Source of the DNA: Lewinellaceae bacterium | GTDB taxonomy: Bacteria; Bacteroidota; Bacteroidia; Chitinophagales; Saprospiraceae | Reading direction: 5' to 3' | Assembly (NCBI GenBank): GCA_020636095.1 | Contig: JACJYN010000002.1 | Location: forward strand, 2,046,001 to 2,110,000 | DNA: 64,000 nt | Shown: positions 42,816 through 51,657 of the stretch, one piece after another | Layout: every line of letters begins with the position of its first letter | How positions within the stretch are numbered: position 1 is the stretch's first letter | Position numbers and translations under genes: made by a program | Notes under the pieces: generated by a model | Seen by the model: only the letters and a program-made list of their open reading frames with translations | Told to the model about the DNA's origin: nothing | Databases searched by the model: none

Positions 42816-45077
42816 CTATTCCTTCTCTTCCGTTTCAGTAGGTTCATCATCTTGAAGTTCACCTTCCTGCCCCTGCAACTGCTCCTTCAAATCCGAAAAA
42901 GCAGCCAGGTCACCGAGGGTAGACTTTTCGACAGAAGACTGCGTTTTTTTGACGGCCCGAGTGGTGCGGTTGCGTTCTTCCTGTTTTTCCTTACGAACCT
43001 CAATTTCGGCTTCGCGTTCCACATCTTCGCGGTAGCGGAGGTGGGATACCAGGATGCGCTTATCATCGCGGTTAAATTCGATGACTTTTACGGTCAGTTC
43101 CTCTTCCACTTCGGCCAGTTGGCCATCTTCCTTACGGATGTGCTTAATCGGAGCGAAGGCTTCCAGGCCGTAGGGCAGTTGTACGATGGCGCCACGGTCG
43201 TCGCGGCGGACGATGGTCGCGGCGTGGTAAGAACCAACGGGGAATACATTTTCGAAAGTATCCCAGGGGTTCTCTTCCAGTTGCTTATGGCCGAGGGAAA
43301 GCTTGCGGTTATCCTTATCGATCTCGAGGATGACGATATCGATCGTCTCACCTACCTTAGTGAATTCTGAGGGGTGAGAGAAACGCTTCGTCCACGACAG
43401 GTCGGAGATATGGATCATACCGCCGATGCCTTCTTCCAGTTCGACAAACACGCCATAGGGAGTGAGGTTTTTGACCTCGCCGGAGTGGCGGCTGCCTTCG
43501 GGGAAGCGCACTTCGATCTCGCTCCATGGGTCTTGCGACAGTTGCTTGACGGAGAGCGACATCTTGCGGTCTTCACGGTCGATGGTTACCACTTTGGCTT
43601 CGTACTCCTGGCCCAGCTTGAAGAACTCGCGGGCATTGATCGGCTGATTGCTCCAGCTCACTTCGGAGACGTGGATCAGGCCTTCGACGCCAGGCTGTAT
43701 TTCCAGGAATGCGCCATAGTCTTCGATGTTGACGATGCGGCCCTTAACGACGGAGCCTTCTTTGATCTCTTCGCTAAGTACTTCCCACGGGTGAGGCTGC
43801 AGCTGCTTAAGGCCGAGCGAAATCCGCTTCTTGTTTTCGTCGAAATCGAGCACCACCACGTTGATCTTCTGGTTGAGCGAAAGTACTTCGCTGGGGTGGC
43901 TGATACGGCCCCAGGAGATATCGGTGATGTAAAGCAAGCCATCTACGCCACCCAGGTCGAGGAAGGCGCCGAAGTCTGTGATATTCTTGACGAGGCCTTC
44001 GAGAACCTGGCCCTTTTCGAGGCTGGCAATGATGGCTTCGCGCTGTTCGGCCAGGTCGCTTTCGATAAGCGCCTTATGCGAAACCACAGCGTTCTTGATC
44101 TGCTCATTGATTTTGACCACTTTGAACTCCATGGTCTTGCCAACATATGAATCGTAATCGATGATCGGCTTAATGTCGATCTGAGAACCGGGGAGGAATG
44201 TCTCCAGGCCGCCACAATCGGCGATCAGGCCACCCTTGGTCTTACTGATAACAGTACCTTTGATCACCGTGCCGTTCTCATAAGAGTCGACAATATTTTC
44301 CCAGGCGCGCAGGAGCTTAGCTTTGCGGCGGGAAAGGACCAGTTGCCCACGGGCGTCTTCCTGTTGCTCTACATAAACATCCACTTCATCCCCGACAGAC
44401 AGGTCGGGGTTTTCGCGAAATTCAGAGAGGGAAACCAGGCCGTCTGATTTGAAGTTGATATCCAAAACGACATCACCGTCGTTGATGGAAGTCACCTTGC
44501 CTTTGACGATCTCATTCTCGAATACGGTAGTCAGGGTAGATTCGTACTGTTTGGTGTACTCTTCGATCTCATCCTTGCTGTACGCAGTCACCATGCCGGA
44601 TTTATTCCCGACAGCCCAGTTGAAGTCGTCATGTGCGGTTTCGGCAATGACCGTTTCTTCTTCCAAATCTATCTCTTCATCCTCATCTTCATCTACTTCT
44701 TCATCGTCAGAACTTTCCACTTCTTCTACCTCGTCTTCCTCTTCCGTTTCTTCCTCTTCTTCGTCTTCATCCGATTCAGCGACGGGAGCGGTTTCCGATA
44801 CCTCTTCGGGGGATTCCGCTGCGGGGGCCTCTGCTACTGCGGGTTCTTCCGTAGTTTCGACTACAGGAGTCGCTGTCGTGGCGGGTTCCTCCGGGGTTTC
44901 CGCGGCTACCTCCTCCTGAGGTTCAGCGGCAGGCGCTTCCGCTTCAGCCGGTTCTTCTTTAGTTTCAGCAGCAGGCGTTGTTTCCGCTGCTTTCGGTTCT
45001 TCGGCAGTAGCCTCTACCGGCTGCTCTTCGGGCGTTTCCTGCCCTTCTTGTTCAAGATCTTTGTTGTCATCCAGCAT
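42816..45077 (-). CDS. rpsA: 30S ribosomal protein S1
   Basis: 753 residues from MLDDNKDLEQEG; a start 57 bases upstream is rejected because it lies across the promoter box. Residues 1-150 are an extremely acidic, repetitive extension (Glu/Ala/Pro blocks, then EDEEEEETEEEDEVEEVESS). Six S1 RNA-binding domains follow; the second half shows the regular GxVKNLTPYGVFVELEEG, GxIVNIEDYGAFLEI and GLVKNITDFGAFLDLGG patterns. The end is a charged tail. S1 recruits mRNA to the 30S subunit, important here because genes mostly lack Shine-Dalgarno sites. Has its own promoter and terminator. Confidence 0.94.
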   Translation of the reverse strand: MLDDNKDLEQEGQETPEEQPVEATAEEPKAAETTPAAETKEEPAEAEAPAAEPQEEVAAETPEEPATTATPVVETTEEPAVAEAPAAESPEEVSETAPVAESDEDEEEEETEEEDEVEEVESSDDEEVDEDEDEEIDLEEETVIAETAHDDFNWAVGNKSGMVTAYSKDEIEEYTKQYESTLTTVFENEIVKGKVTSINDGDVVLDINFKSDGLVSLSEFRENPDLSVGDEVDVYVEQQEDARGQLVLSRRKAKLLRAWENIVDSYENGTVIKGTVISKTKGGLIADCGGLETFLPGSQIDIKPIIDYDSYVGKTMEFKVVKINEQIKNAVVSHKALIESDLAEQREAIIASLEKGQVLEGLVKNITDFGAFLDLGGVDGLLYITDISWGRISHPSEVLSLNQKINVVVLDFDENKKRISLGLKQLQPHPWEVLSEEIKEGSVVKGRIVNIEDYGAFLEIQPGVEGLIHVSEVSWSNQPINAREFFKLGQEYEAKVVTIDREDRKMSLSVKQLSQDPWSEIEVRFPEGSRHSGEVKNLTPYGVFVELEEGIGGMIHISDLSWTKRFSHPSEFTKVGETIDIVILEIDKDNRKLSLGHKQLEENPWDTFENVFPVGSYHAATIVRRDDRGAIVQLPYGLEAFAPIKHIRKEDGQLAEVEEELTVKVIEFNRDDKRILVSHLRYREDVEREAEIEVRKEKQEERNRTTRAVKKTQSSVEKSTLGDLAAFSDLKEQLQGQEGELQDDEPTETEEKE

Positions 45078-45120
45078 TGAAAGAATGCTTTTTTTGGTTA
45101 ATGAATATTTTTTAGCGGGG

Positions 45121-45128
45121 CAAAGGTA
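45121..45128 (-). promoter_or_regulatory. Bacteroidota -7 box for rpsA
   Basis: Minus-strand TACCTTTG, 44 bases 5' of the chosen rpsA ATG. It lies inside the alternative longer reading frame, which supports the shorter start. The -33 region is T-rich without a clean TTG. Confidence 0.6.
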
Positions 45129-45255
45129 CGGCAATTATGCTGCAATAGAAAAAATAACTTGAAAAAAGGAGTTGAAAATTAGAAGGTTAAGGCTTTGAAT
45201 TTGAAAATTCTTATTTTAGCGCTCGCCGCTTAGGCAAACCCGAAGGTGGCCGTAA

Positions 45256-45263
45256 TATTTTTG
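45256..45263 (+). promoter_or_regulatory. Possible -7 box for the acyl-CoA ligase gene
   Basis: TATTTTTG fits TAnnTTTG 19 bases before the ATG, but no TTG is found at the expected -33 distance. Confidence 0.3.
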
Positions 45264-45282
45264 ACCAAAACGACAAAGCGAT

Positions 45283-46968
45283 ATGAGTGATCAAAGGCCC
45301 TGGCTGAAGAACTATCCTCACGGTGTTCCTGCCAATATTAACCCAGATGCGCACCCTACTTTGGTAGACCTTTTGGAAGAGACTTTCGAAAAATTCAGGA
45401 AAAAGCCCGCTTTTTCCTGCATGGGCAAGGAGCTAACCTTCGACCAGATAGACAAGCAATCCAAAAGCTTTGGGTCCTATCTGCACTCCCGCGGATTGGA
45501 ACCGGGCGATAAGATCGCTATCATGATGCCCAATCTGCTACAGTACCCCATTGTGCTGTTCGGCGCCCTGCGGGCCGGCCTGGTCATTGTCAACACCAAC
45601 CCGCTTTATACGCCGCGCGAAATGAGGCATCAGTTTTCAGATTCGGGCGCCAAGGCCATTGTCATCGCCGAGAACTTCGCCGCCAACCTGGAACAGATCC
45701 TCGCTGACACCAACATTAAAACGGTGATCACGACCAGCATTGGTGAAATGCTGGGCTTCCCGAAAAAGCAGATCGTCAATTTCGTAGTGCGCAGCATCCG
45801 CAAAATGGTACCCAAATACAACATCCCGAATACAGTGGGCTTCACCGAAGCCATAAAACAAGGCCGGCGGTTTTCGCTCAAGGAGCTCAACAGCTCTGCG
45901 GATGATGTTATCCTCCTTCAATACACCGGCGGCACCACCGGCGTTTCCAAGGGGGCTATGCTGACCAACCGCAACCTGGTGGCCAACATGCTCCAAATCC
46001 GAGCCTGGATGATGCCTTTCCTGAAGGAAGGCGAAGAAATAGCCCTCTGCCCCTTGCCGATGTACCACGTCTTTGCCTTCACCGTCAATTGCCTGGCACT
46101 GATGAGCATCGGCGCCCTGTCTGTACTGGTCACCAATGCCCGTGACCTCAATTCGGTGATCAAAGCAATGAAAGATTACCCGATATCTCTTATGACCGGT
46201 GTGAATACACTGTTCAATGCCCTGGCCAATCACCAGGATTTCAGCCAGGTAGACTTCAGCAACCTGAAGGTCACCGTCGGTGGAGCCATGGCCGTGCAAC
46301 GCCCGGTAGCCGAACAATGGCAAAAAGCCACCGGCTGTTTTCTCTCTGAAGGTTATGGCATGACGGAAGCCTCGCCCGTGGTTTCAGTCAACCCACTGGA
46401 TGGAACCGGACGGCTGGGCACCATCGGCCTGCCCGTCCCTTCAACCGATGTACGGATCGTTGACGACCACGGCAACATCCTGGGGCCCAACCAGGCAGGC
46501 GAACTACAGGTGCAGGGCCCCCAGGTGATGAAAGGCTACCACAACCGGCCGGATGAAACGGCCAACACCATAAAAGACGGCTGGCTTAGCACCGGCGATG
46601 TCGCCATGATCAACGATGACGGCTTCCTGCAGATCGTCGACCGGCAGAAGGACATGATCCTGGTCTCGGGCTTCAACGTATATCCCAACGAAATCGAGGA
46701 GTACGTCGCCTCCAACCCCAAAGTGCTGGAGTGCGCCGCCATCGGTATACCCGATGATAAGTCAGGTGAAATGGTCAAATTGTTTATTGTAAAAAAAGAT
46801 AAGTCCCTCTCCGGAAAAGAAGTGATCGAGTTCTGCCGCACCGGCCTGACCGGCTACAAAGTGCCCAAAAAGGTGGAATTCCGCACCGAACTCCCCAAGA
46901 CAAACGTAGGCAAAATCCTGCGCCGGCAGTTGAGGGAGGAGGAGATGGCGAAAACGATTAACAATTAA
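45283..46968 (+). CDS. fadD: Long-chain fatty-acid-CoA ligase
   Basis: 561 residues of the ANL superfamily, typical FadD length. The P-loop-like AMP-binding motif is LQYTGGTTGVSKGAMLTN; EGYGMTEASPVVSVNP and the hinge region TGDVAMINDDGFLQIVDRQKD follow, with the catalytic Lys expected in ELPKTNVGKILRRQLRE. It activates fatty acids to acyl-CoA via acyl-AMP. A RidA-family gene starts 6 bases downstream, so they probably share a transcript. Confidence 0.94.
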   Translation: MSDQRPWLKNYPHGVPANINPDAHPTLVDLLEETFEKFRKKPAFSCMGKELTFDQIDKQSKSFGSYLHSRGLEPGDKIAIMMPNLLQYPIVLFGALRAGLVIVNTNPLYTPREMRHQFSDSGAKAIVIAENFAANLEQILADTNIKTVITTSIGEMLGFPKKQIVNFVVRSIRKMVPKYNIPNTVGFTEAIKQGRRFSLKELNSSADDVILLQYTGGTTGVSKGAMLTNRNLVANMLQIRAWMMPFLKEGEEIALCPLPMYHVFAFTVNCLALMSIGALSVLVTNARDLNSVIKAMKDYPISLMTGVNTLFNALANHQDFSQVDFSNLKVTVGGAMAVQRPVAEQWQKATGCFLSEGYGMTEASPVVSVNPLDGTGRLGTIGLPVPSTDVRIVDDHGNILGPNQAGELQVQGPQVMKGYHNRPDETANTIKDGWLSTGDVAMINDDGFLQIVDRQKDMILVSGFNVYPNEIEEYVASNPKVLECAAIGIPDDKSGEMVKLFIVKKDKSLSGKEVIEFCRTGLTGYKVPKKVEFRTELPKTNVGKILRRQLREEEMAKTINN

Positions 46969-46973
46969 CGAAA

Positions 46974-47396
46974 ATGCCTTCCAAAAAAATCGACGCATCC
47001 AACGCTCCCCGCCCCGTCGGCCTCTACCCCCACGCCCGCCGGGTGGGCAACCTGCTGTTCCTCTCCGGCATCGGGCCCCGGGACCCCGAGACGGACGGGG
47101 TGCCCGGCCTGAAACAAAGCCCCACCGGGAATTATACTGAGTTTGACTTCGAAGCGCAATGCCACTCCGTATTCCAGAATGTACGCCGGGTGCTGGAAGC
47201 CAGCGGCGCTCAATGGGAGGACCTGGTCGACGTCACCGTCTTCCTGACCGATATGCAACGCGACTTTCACATCTACAACCGCATCTACGCAGAGTACTTC
47301 CAGGACAACCAGCCCTGCCGGACGACGGTGGGCATCGATGCGTTGCCAACCCCCATTGCGATAGAGTTGAAGTGTATTGCGGTGATGGAAGGGTAA
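46974..47396 (+). CDS. RidA family protein (2-aminomuconate deaminase-like)
   Basis: 140 residues, small trimeric YjgF/YER057c/UK114 fold. NLLFLSGIGPRDPETDG and CRTTVGIDALPTPIAIELKCIA are characteristic; the Arg in CRTTVG corresponds to the residue that binds the carboxylate in enamine/imine deaminases. Slightly longer than classical RidA, nearer the aminomuconate-deaminase-like subgroup. Located directly behind fadD, which suggests a role connected to acyl or amino-acid catabolism, but this is only context. Confidence 0.85.
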   Translation: MPSKKIDASNAPRPVGLYPHARRVGNLLFLSGIGPRDPETDGVPGLKQSPTGNYTEFDFEAQCHSVFQNVRRVLEASGAQWEDLVDVTVFLTDMQRDFHIYNRIYAEYFQDNQPCRTTVGIDALPTPIAIELKCIAVMEG

Positions 47397-47488
47397 AGGG
47401 TTAGCTTAAGGGCCCGGCGAAGAATAACTTCCCCATTTGATGCCGATCTTTTGCAAATTAGCGTCAAACGCCTATTTAGTGCCGTATT

Positions 47489-47516
47489 CCGACTTCCGAC
47501 TTCGCACTTCCGACTT
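47489..47516 (+). repeat. GACTTCC-type short tandem repeat
   Basis: Three near-identical units of (C)CGACTTCCGACTTCG/ACTTCC. Same motif family as at 1741-1770 and (minus strand) 28077-28110. Confidence 0.6.
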
Positions 47517-47680
47517 AGAGCATGTTTGGAGGCCAGGTTTGAAAGCGAAAAGAGTCAATTTTTTGATGAAACAAGGCGGAAAAACCAGAGTTTAGCCGTA
47601 GCTAAATGATGGTTTTTCCAACGCAGTGTCATTAAAAAAGTGGCCTTTGCAGCTCAAAGATTGGCCTCCAAACATGCTCT
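47517..47680. repeat. 164-bp palindromic (MITE-like) element B
   Basis: The termini AGAGCATGTTTGGAGGCCA (47517-47535) and its exact reverse complement (47662-47680) form 19-bp perfect inverted repeats. Similarity continues inward imperfectly. The centre has nested perfect stems GGAAAAACCA/TGGTTTTTCC (47578-47587 with 47610-47619) and TTTAGC/GCTAAA (47591-47596 with 47601-47606). The whole element can fold into one long hairpin. No coding potential and no obvious target-site duplication. It is unrelated in sequence to elements A and C. Confidence 0.75.
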
Positions 47681-47713
47681 TACGTCCAAAGTCCAGTAAG
47701 AGTGCGCTCCTTC

Positions 47714-48100
47714 TTAATTTAGCCGCAGTGGCGCCACCATCCGGAACTTCGGTATCCCCACCTGAAATTCATTCCCATCCCCATCCCGGCGCATCAGGTA
47801 AGCGCCGTGCATACTGCCGATGCCGGTCGTGAGGTCGCACCAGGAAGCATATTCGTGCTTCTGGCCGGGGGCGAGTAAGGGCTGCTGGCCAATGACCCCT
47901 TCCCCTTCCACCTCGCGGATGGTTCCGTTGGAATCCCAGATGAACCAGTGGCGGCGCAGCAGTTGCACCGTATCGGCGCTCAGGTTCTCTATAATAATAT
48001 GGTATGCAAAGATATATCTGCCCAGGGCAGGGCGGGAGTAGGCAGCCTGGTAGGAGGGTAAAACAGTGACCTTGATACCTTGGGTGATGAGGGTTTCCAT
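47714..48100 (-). CDS. apaG: ApaG (DUF525) family protein
   Basis: 128 residues, full-length fibronectin-like ApaG fold. Typical segments: RYIFAYHIIIENLSADTVQL, LRRHWFIWDSNGTIREVEGEGVIGQQPLLAPGQ, and SMHGAYLMRRDGDG with an FxVxIPxF-like end. The family is linked to Co2+/Mg2+ resistance and is also fused to some F-box proteins; its biochemical role is unclear. It is the last gene of the yicC-gmk-apaG minus-strand group, 4 bases after gmk. Confidence 0.93.
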   Translation of the reverse strand: METLITQGIKVTVLPSYQAAYSRPALGRYIFAYHIIIENLSADTVQLLRRHWFIWDSNGTIREVEGEGVIGQQPLLAPGQKHEYASWCDLTTGIGSMHGAYLMRRDGDGNEFQVGIPKFRMVAPLRLN

Positions 48101-48104
48101 TACA

Positions 48105-48671
48105 TTACGATTGTTTTATGAAGGATTCGACGATCTGCTCCGCTGTGGCCAGAGCCTCTTTCAATACATCGTTAACCAGCACCCGGTCGAATTTGTTCTC
48201 GTAGGCCATCTCTTCGGAGGCGCGGGCCAGCCTTTTTTTCAAGGTATGCTCGTCTTCGGTGCGGCGAGCTTTGAGGCGTTTTTCCAGGGCCTCCATGGAT
48301 GGGGGCTTGACGAAAACGGCCAGGGCTTCCCTGGGGTATTCCTTTTTAATATTCATAGCCCCCTTGACGTCAATGTCGAAGATGATGTGTTTGCCTTCGG
48401 CCCAAAGCCGTTCGACTTCACTTTTGAGGGTGCCGTAGAAGAGGCCCTCATACACCTCTTCCCACTCTACGAATGCACCCTGTCGGATTAGCTCCTGAAA
48501 ACGTTCCCGGCTGATGAAGTAGTAATCCTTGCCGTCTTCTTCGTGGGGCCGCTGCGGGCGGGTGGTTGCGGAGATGGAAAATTCCAGCTCGCCGAATTGG
48601 TTAAGGAGGTGGTGTACGATAGTCGTTTTGCCGGCTCCGGAAGGCGCGGCGAACAACAATAACTTGCTCAT
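48105..48671 (-). CDS. gmk: Guanylate kinase
   Basis: 188 residues. P-loop FAAPSGAGKTTIVHHLL, GMP-binding SISATTRPQRPHEEDGKDYYF and VEWEEVYEGLFYGT, and the lid-region Arg residues near RLKARRTEDEHTLKKRL. It converts GMP to GDP with ATP. Overlaps the yicC stop codon by 4 bases; yicC-gmk linkage is conserved in many bacteria. Confidence 0.97.
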   Translation of the reverse strand: MSKLLLFAAPSGAGKTTIVHHLLNQFGELEFSISATTRPQRPHEEDGKDYYFISRERFQELIRQGAFVEWEEVYEGLFYGTLKSEVERLWAEGKHIIFDIDVKGAMNIKKEYPREALAVFVKPPSMEALEKRLKARRTEDEHTLKKRLARASEEMAYENKFDRVLVNDVLKEALATAEQIVESFIKQS

Positions 48672-49543
48672 ACCGAATTAGCTACTTGTTCTTTGATCTT
48701 CTCCAGTTCGTCTTTCATACCTACGACGAGACGTTGAATTTCCGATGAATAGGCTTTGGCGCCCATGGTATTGATCTCCCGGCCCATTTCCTGGCTGATG
48801 AAGCTCAGTTTGCGCCCTTTAGAAACAAACTTTTTGTCGAGCTCTTCGAGGTAGTACTTGCAGTGTTGTTCCAGGCGGACTTTTTCTTCCGTAATGTCGA
48901 TCTTTTCCAGGTAGAACAGGATTTCCTGTTCGAAGCGGTTCTCGTCAATCTTGTCTTTGCCGAGGTAGTCTTCCAGGTTTTGATGCATGCGCTGCCGCAG
49001 CCGGGTGATGCGCTCTTCTTCGCGGGGGTCGAGCTGCCCGAGGAATTCAAGAATGTTGTGCACGCGCAGGCGCATGTCCTCTTCCATAGCGGCTCCTTCG
49101 GCGGCGCGAAACTTTTCGAAGTTGTCGATCGCCGCGTTCAGCGCCTGCATGAGCGCTTTCCATTCCTCAGCAGAGACGGTACCTGTGGCGGAAGCCACCA
49201 CATTGGGCAGCCGAAGGATGGCCTGCAGCATATCCCCGGGAGGAATGCCCAATTCGCCGGACAGTTTAGAGAGTTCCCGGTGGTATTTGCGAAACAAGGG
49301 CTCATTGAGCCCGTATTCGTCATCTCCATGATGGGAGTTCACGTCTATGGCGAGGTCTACCTTACCCCGGTCTACCCGCTCGGCAATGATTCGGCGCACA
49401 TCCGATTCTTTTTCACGGTAGTTTTGCGGTAGCCTGATACGGATATCCGTGAACTTGCTGTTGAGCGAGCGTATCTCTACACTGATGGTCTTATCCCCGA
49501 AGGTATGCGATACCCTACCATAGCCTGTCATTGAAAGCAGCAT
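48668..49543 (-). CDS. yicC: YicC family endoribonuclease
   Basis: 291 residues, full family length. N-terminal MLLSMTGYGRVSHTFGDKTI and EIRSLNSKFTDIRIRLP, and the C-terminal DUF1732 block (GRKLSFISQEMGREINTMGAKA, followed by IQRLVVGMKDELEKIKEQV) are diagnostic. YicC-like proteins are RNA endonucleases affecting small-RNA turnover in Escherichia coli. First gene of the yicC-gmk-apaG group with a promoter box 22 bases upstream. Confidence 0.94.
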   Translation of the reverse strand: MLLSMTGYGRVSHTFGDKTISVEIRSLNSKFTDIRIRLPQNYREKESDVRRIIAERVDRGKVDLAIDVNSHHGDDEYGLNEPLFRKYHRELSKLSGELGIPPGDMLQAILRLPNVVASATGTVSAEEWKALMQALNAAIDNFEKFRAAEGAAMEEDMRLRVHNILEFLGQLDPREEERITRLRQRMHQNLEDYLGKDKIDENRFEQEILFYLEKIDITEEKVRLEQHCKYYLEELDKKFVSKGRKLSFISQEMGREINTMGAKAYSSEIQRLVVGMKDELEKIKEQVANSV

Positions 49544-49564
49544 ATATATTGTTTTTTAGTCACG

Positions 49565-49572
49565 CAAAGATA
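49565..49572 (-). promoter_or_regulatory. Bacteroidota -7 box for yicC-gmk-apaG
   Basis: Minus-strand TATCTTTG, 22 bases upstream of the yicC ATG; gives a very short leader. Confidence 0.55.
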
Positions 49573-49779
49573 GGCCGCTTTAGGAGAAGTTAGAGCTTTT
49601 TGGAAACAACTTTAGTTGCTGTTTATCAGGCCCTTTTTTCGTAACCAATTGATAGCTAGACAAAAAATATTGAAATAAACTAAACTTTTATTTTCTATTG
49701 AAGAATAAAATTGCGAAATTTGCCACTCATTTTTCAGAGGGAAAATTGTGTATAACTTACTATAAACCAATAACTAACG

Positions 49780-50094
49780 ATGAGAAAAGCTGATTTGGTT
49801 GCAGCAATTTCAGAGAAGACTGGTGTGCCAAAAGTAGATGTGCTGGTAACATTAGAGACCTTTTTCAAGGAGGTGAAAAGCTCTCTGGCTGATGGAGAAA
49901 ATGTTTACATCCGTGGTTTCGGCTCTTTCGTCATCAAGAAGCGGGCCAAAAAAATTGGCCGCCATATCAAGAAAAATATGGCTATTGAGATTCCCGAGCA
50001 TTACATTCCTGCCTTCAAACCGGCTAAGGTTTTTGTTGAACAGGTCAAGGATAATGTAGATACACTGCCTGGCGAAGAGGACAACGACGACTAG
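49780..50094 (+). CDS. HU/IHF family DNA-binding protein
   Basis: 104 residues. MRKADLVAAISEKTGVPKVD dimerisation helices, then VYIRGFGSFVIKKRAKKIGRH and the beta-arm region ending with KPAKVFVEQVKDNVD. The usual arm-tip Pro (RNP) reads KKNMAIEIPEHYIP, slightly divergent. The last 10 residues are acidic (LPGEEDNDD), a tail absent from classical HU. It compacts and bends DNA. The upstream region is very AT-rich. Confidence 0.92.
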   Translation: MRKADLVAAISEKTGVPKVDVLVTLETFFKEVKSSLADGENVYIRGFGSFVIKKRAKKIGRHIKKNMAIEIPEHYIPAFKPAKVFVEQVKDNVDTLPGEEDNDD

Positions 50095-50150
50095 AGGAGC
50101 CTGAACGAGCGCCATTTTTCGGGCGCTCCTAAAATTAGAACCTGGCATCC

Positions 50151-50939
50151 ATGACAAAATTACAATGGGCTGTCATCGCTTCCGCAATTGGGATGTTTTT
50201 CATCCTGTATCTGGGTTGCGATACAACGCCCGAAGACATCAAAGCACTCGAAAAGTCGAGGGCACTGGCAGCTGAAAGTACCGATATCAATGCGCTGCTG
50301 CAAGAAGCCAAACCGGCTCTGAGTGGAATTTCTTCCAGCACGGTCCTGGCATTGGAAACAGAACTCGAAGAGACTGTTTCCGATTCTGCCCGGGCGGAAG
50401 TATTTAAGCGCCTGGCTTCAAAATGGTACGAGTTGGGACAGCCCGCTATTTCGGGATACTATGCCCAACAGGTGGCTGAATTACTGGGCACGGAAGAAAG
50501 TTGGTCTATTGCCGGAACGACTTATACGATCTGTATCCAACAAAGCCAGGAACAAAAGATAAGGGACTTTTGCACGGGCAGGGCGGTACAGGCCTTCGAA
50601 AGCGCTATTTCGCTCAACCCGGAAGAAATAGCCCATCAGGTGAACCTGGCCCTGGCTTATACATCCAGCCCTCCGCCGGACAACCCCATGAAGGGTATAC
50701 TCATGCTGAGGGATTTAAACCAAAAGGCCCCGGATAACGTTCTCGTTTTGAATACTTTGGCCAGGCTGGCTCTTCAAACCGGGCAATATTCCAAGGCGGT
50801 GGAACGCCTGGAGCATGCTCTTGAACTGGCGCCTGGCAATTCCAATACAATCTGTCTGCTGGCGGAAGCCTATCAGGGCAACGGCGAAGCCGAAAAGGGC
50901 AAAGCCTTCGAAGAAAAATGCCGCAGCCTGACGAGATAG
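50151..50939 (+). CDS. TPR-repeat protein with N-terminal membrane anchor/lipobox
   Basis: 262 residues. The N-terminal hydrophobic stretch (WAVIASAIGMFFILYLGC) ends in a Cys, so it may be a lipoprotein or a single-span protein. About four TPR-type repeats fill residues 90-255, the clearest being ALQTGQYSKAVERLEHALEL and GRAVQAFESAISLNPEEIAH. TPRs mediate protein contacts. The gene lies between HU and the bL38-like/RNase G genes, a neighbourhood I recall as conserved in Bacteroidota, but its role is unknown to me. Confidence 0.85.
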   Translation: MTKLQWAVIASAIGMFFILYLGCDTTPEDIKALEKSRALAAESTDINALLQEAKPALSGISSSTVLALETELEETVSDSARAEVFKRLASKWYELGQPAISGYYAQQVAELLGTEESWSIAGTTYTICIQQSQEQKIRDFCTGRAVQAFESAISLNPEEIAHQVNLALAYTSSPPPDNPMKGILMLRDLNQKAPDNVLVLNTLARLALQTGQYSKAVERLEHALELAPGNSNTICLLAEAYQGNGEAEKGKAFEEKCRSLTR

Positions 50940-50988
50940 ATTCATTTCTGAATGATCCTTATTTTTTAATTTTTAAAAGGTTTAGCAT

Positions 50989-51084
50989 ATGCCGTGTGGA
51001 AAAAAGAGAAAAAGACATAAGATCGCGACGCACAAACGCAAGAAACGCTTGCGTAAAAATCGCCATAAGAAGAAGAACAGATAA
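50989..51084 (+). CDS. Small basic ribosomal-type protein (bL38-like)
   Basis: 31 residues beginning MPCGKKRKRHKIATHKRK and ending in KKNR; almost entirely Lys/Arg/His. This tiny, highly conserved Bacteroidota protein is, to my knowledge, the one found in the Flavobacterium ribosome structure and named bL38; I recall this rather than having checked it. It starts 49 bases after the TPR gene and precedes RNase G, which fits translation/RNA functions. Too short for ordinary gene finders. Confidence 0.6.
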   Translation: MPCGKKRKRHKIATHKRKKRLRKNRHKKKNR

Positions 51085-51657
51085 GTGAATTTTGGTATTG
51101 GGTGTTGAGGGCGCCGCTGATAGCACTATAGATACGGTTGTGTACATGATGCCCGTTTCAGCGACTCCCTTGTAACACTCGGCCTGAAAAGAAATTTGCG
51201 TTACGCGGCATGGGAGCTTATTCAGCCTCCAACCTCGTACTGCAGCAGCCCTTAAAAGATACGTGACAGAAAAAGCCACCCTCAAATTTCGGCCGTTCAC
51301 CAAATGTATTTTGGCGCCGAATGTCGTGGCTTAGCCTGTTGAGATAAGAGAAAACAATTGCAGGCGCTATAGTGATCCCAAGAGTTGAAAACAAAAGCAT
51401 TTGGCTACTCCATAATTTAGCATAGCAAGAAAAAACAAATTTACTAGGCTTCGCCGCTTTTTTCTCTTATCGCATGGCCATTAATCCGCCCTGATTTTCG
51501 GGTGAATATAGCTCAACAGTTCTTTTTCCAGCTGCCAGCGCACCTTCCTCAATGCCCAATACCAGCTATTTTTGGCTGCTCCATGCTATACCCATAGCAG
51601 GCCTCCATTCTATGGTTAAGCCTGGGGAATGAGCAGAGCGGTAAAAAAATTATCCCC
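51085..51657 (+). other. 573-bp region without recognised gene before RNase G
   Basis: No convincing reading frame is present; the longest frames on both strands lack family features and codon bias. The first half is GC-neutral and the part from about 51400 is AT-rich. No strong hairpin or promoter box is obvious by eye. It may hold a decayed gene or a long 5' leader; RNase E/G family genes are autoregulated through their leaders in other bacteria. Confidence 0.5.

Larger units (their letters stand above)
47397..47713. other. Non-coding region carrying repeats between convergent genes
   Basis: No gene is seen in these 317 bases between the RidA and ApaG stop codons. It contains a GACTTCC-type repeat (47489-47516) immediately followed by palindromic element B. 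Confidence 0.7.

Noticed and set aside
50959..51303. Minus-strand frame of 114 codons over the bL38-like gene
   Set aside because: Antisense to a conserved small ribosomal-type gene; no recognisable protein features.
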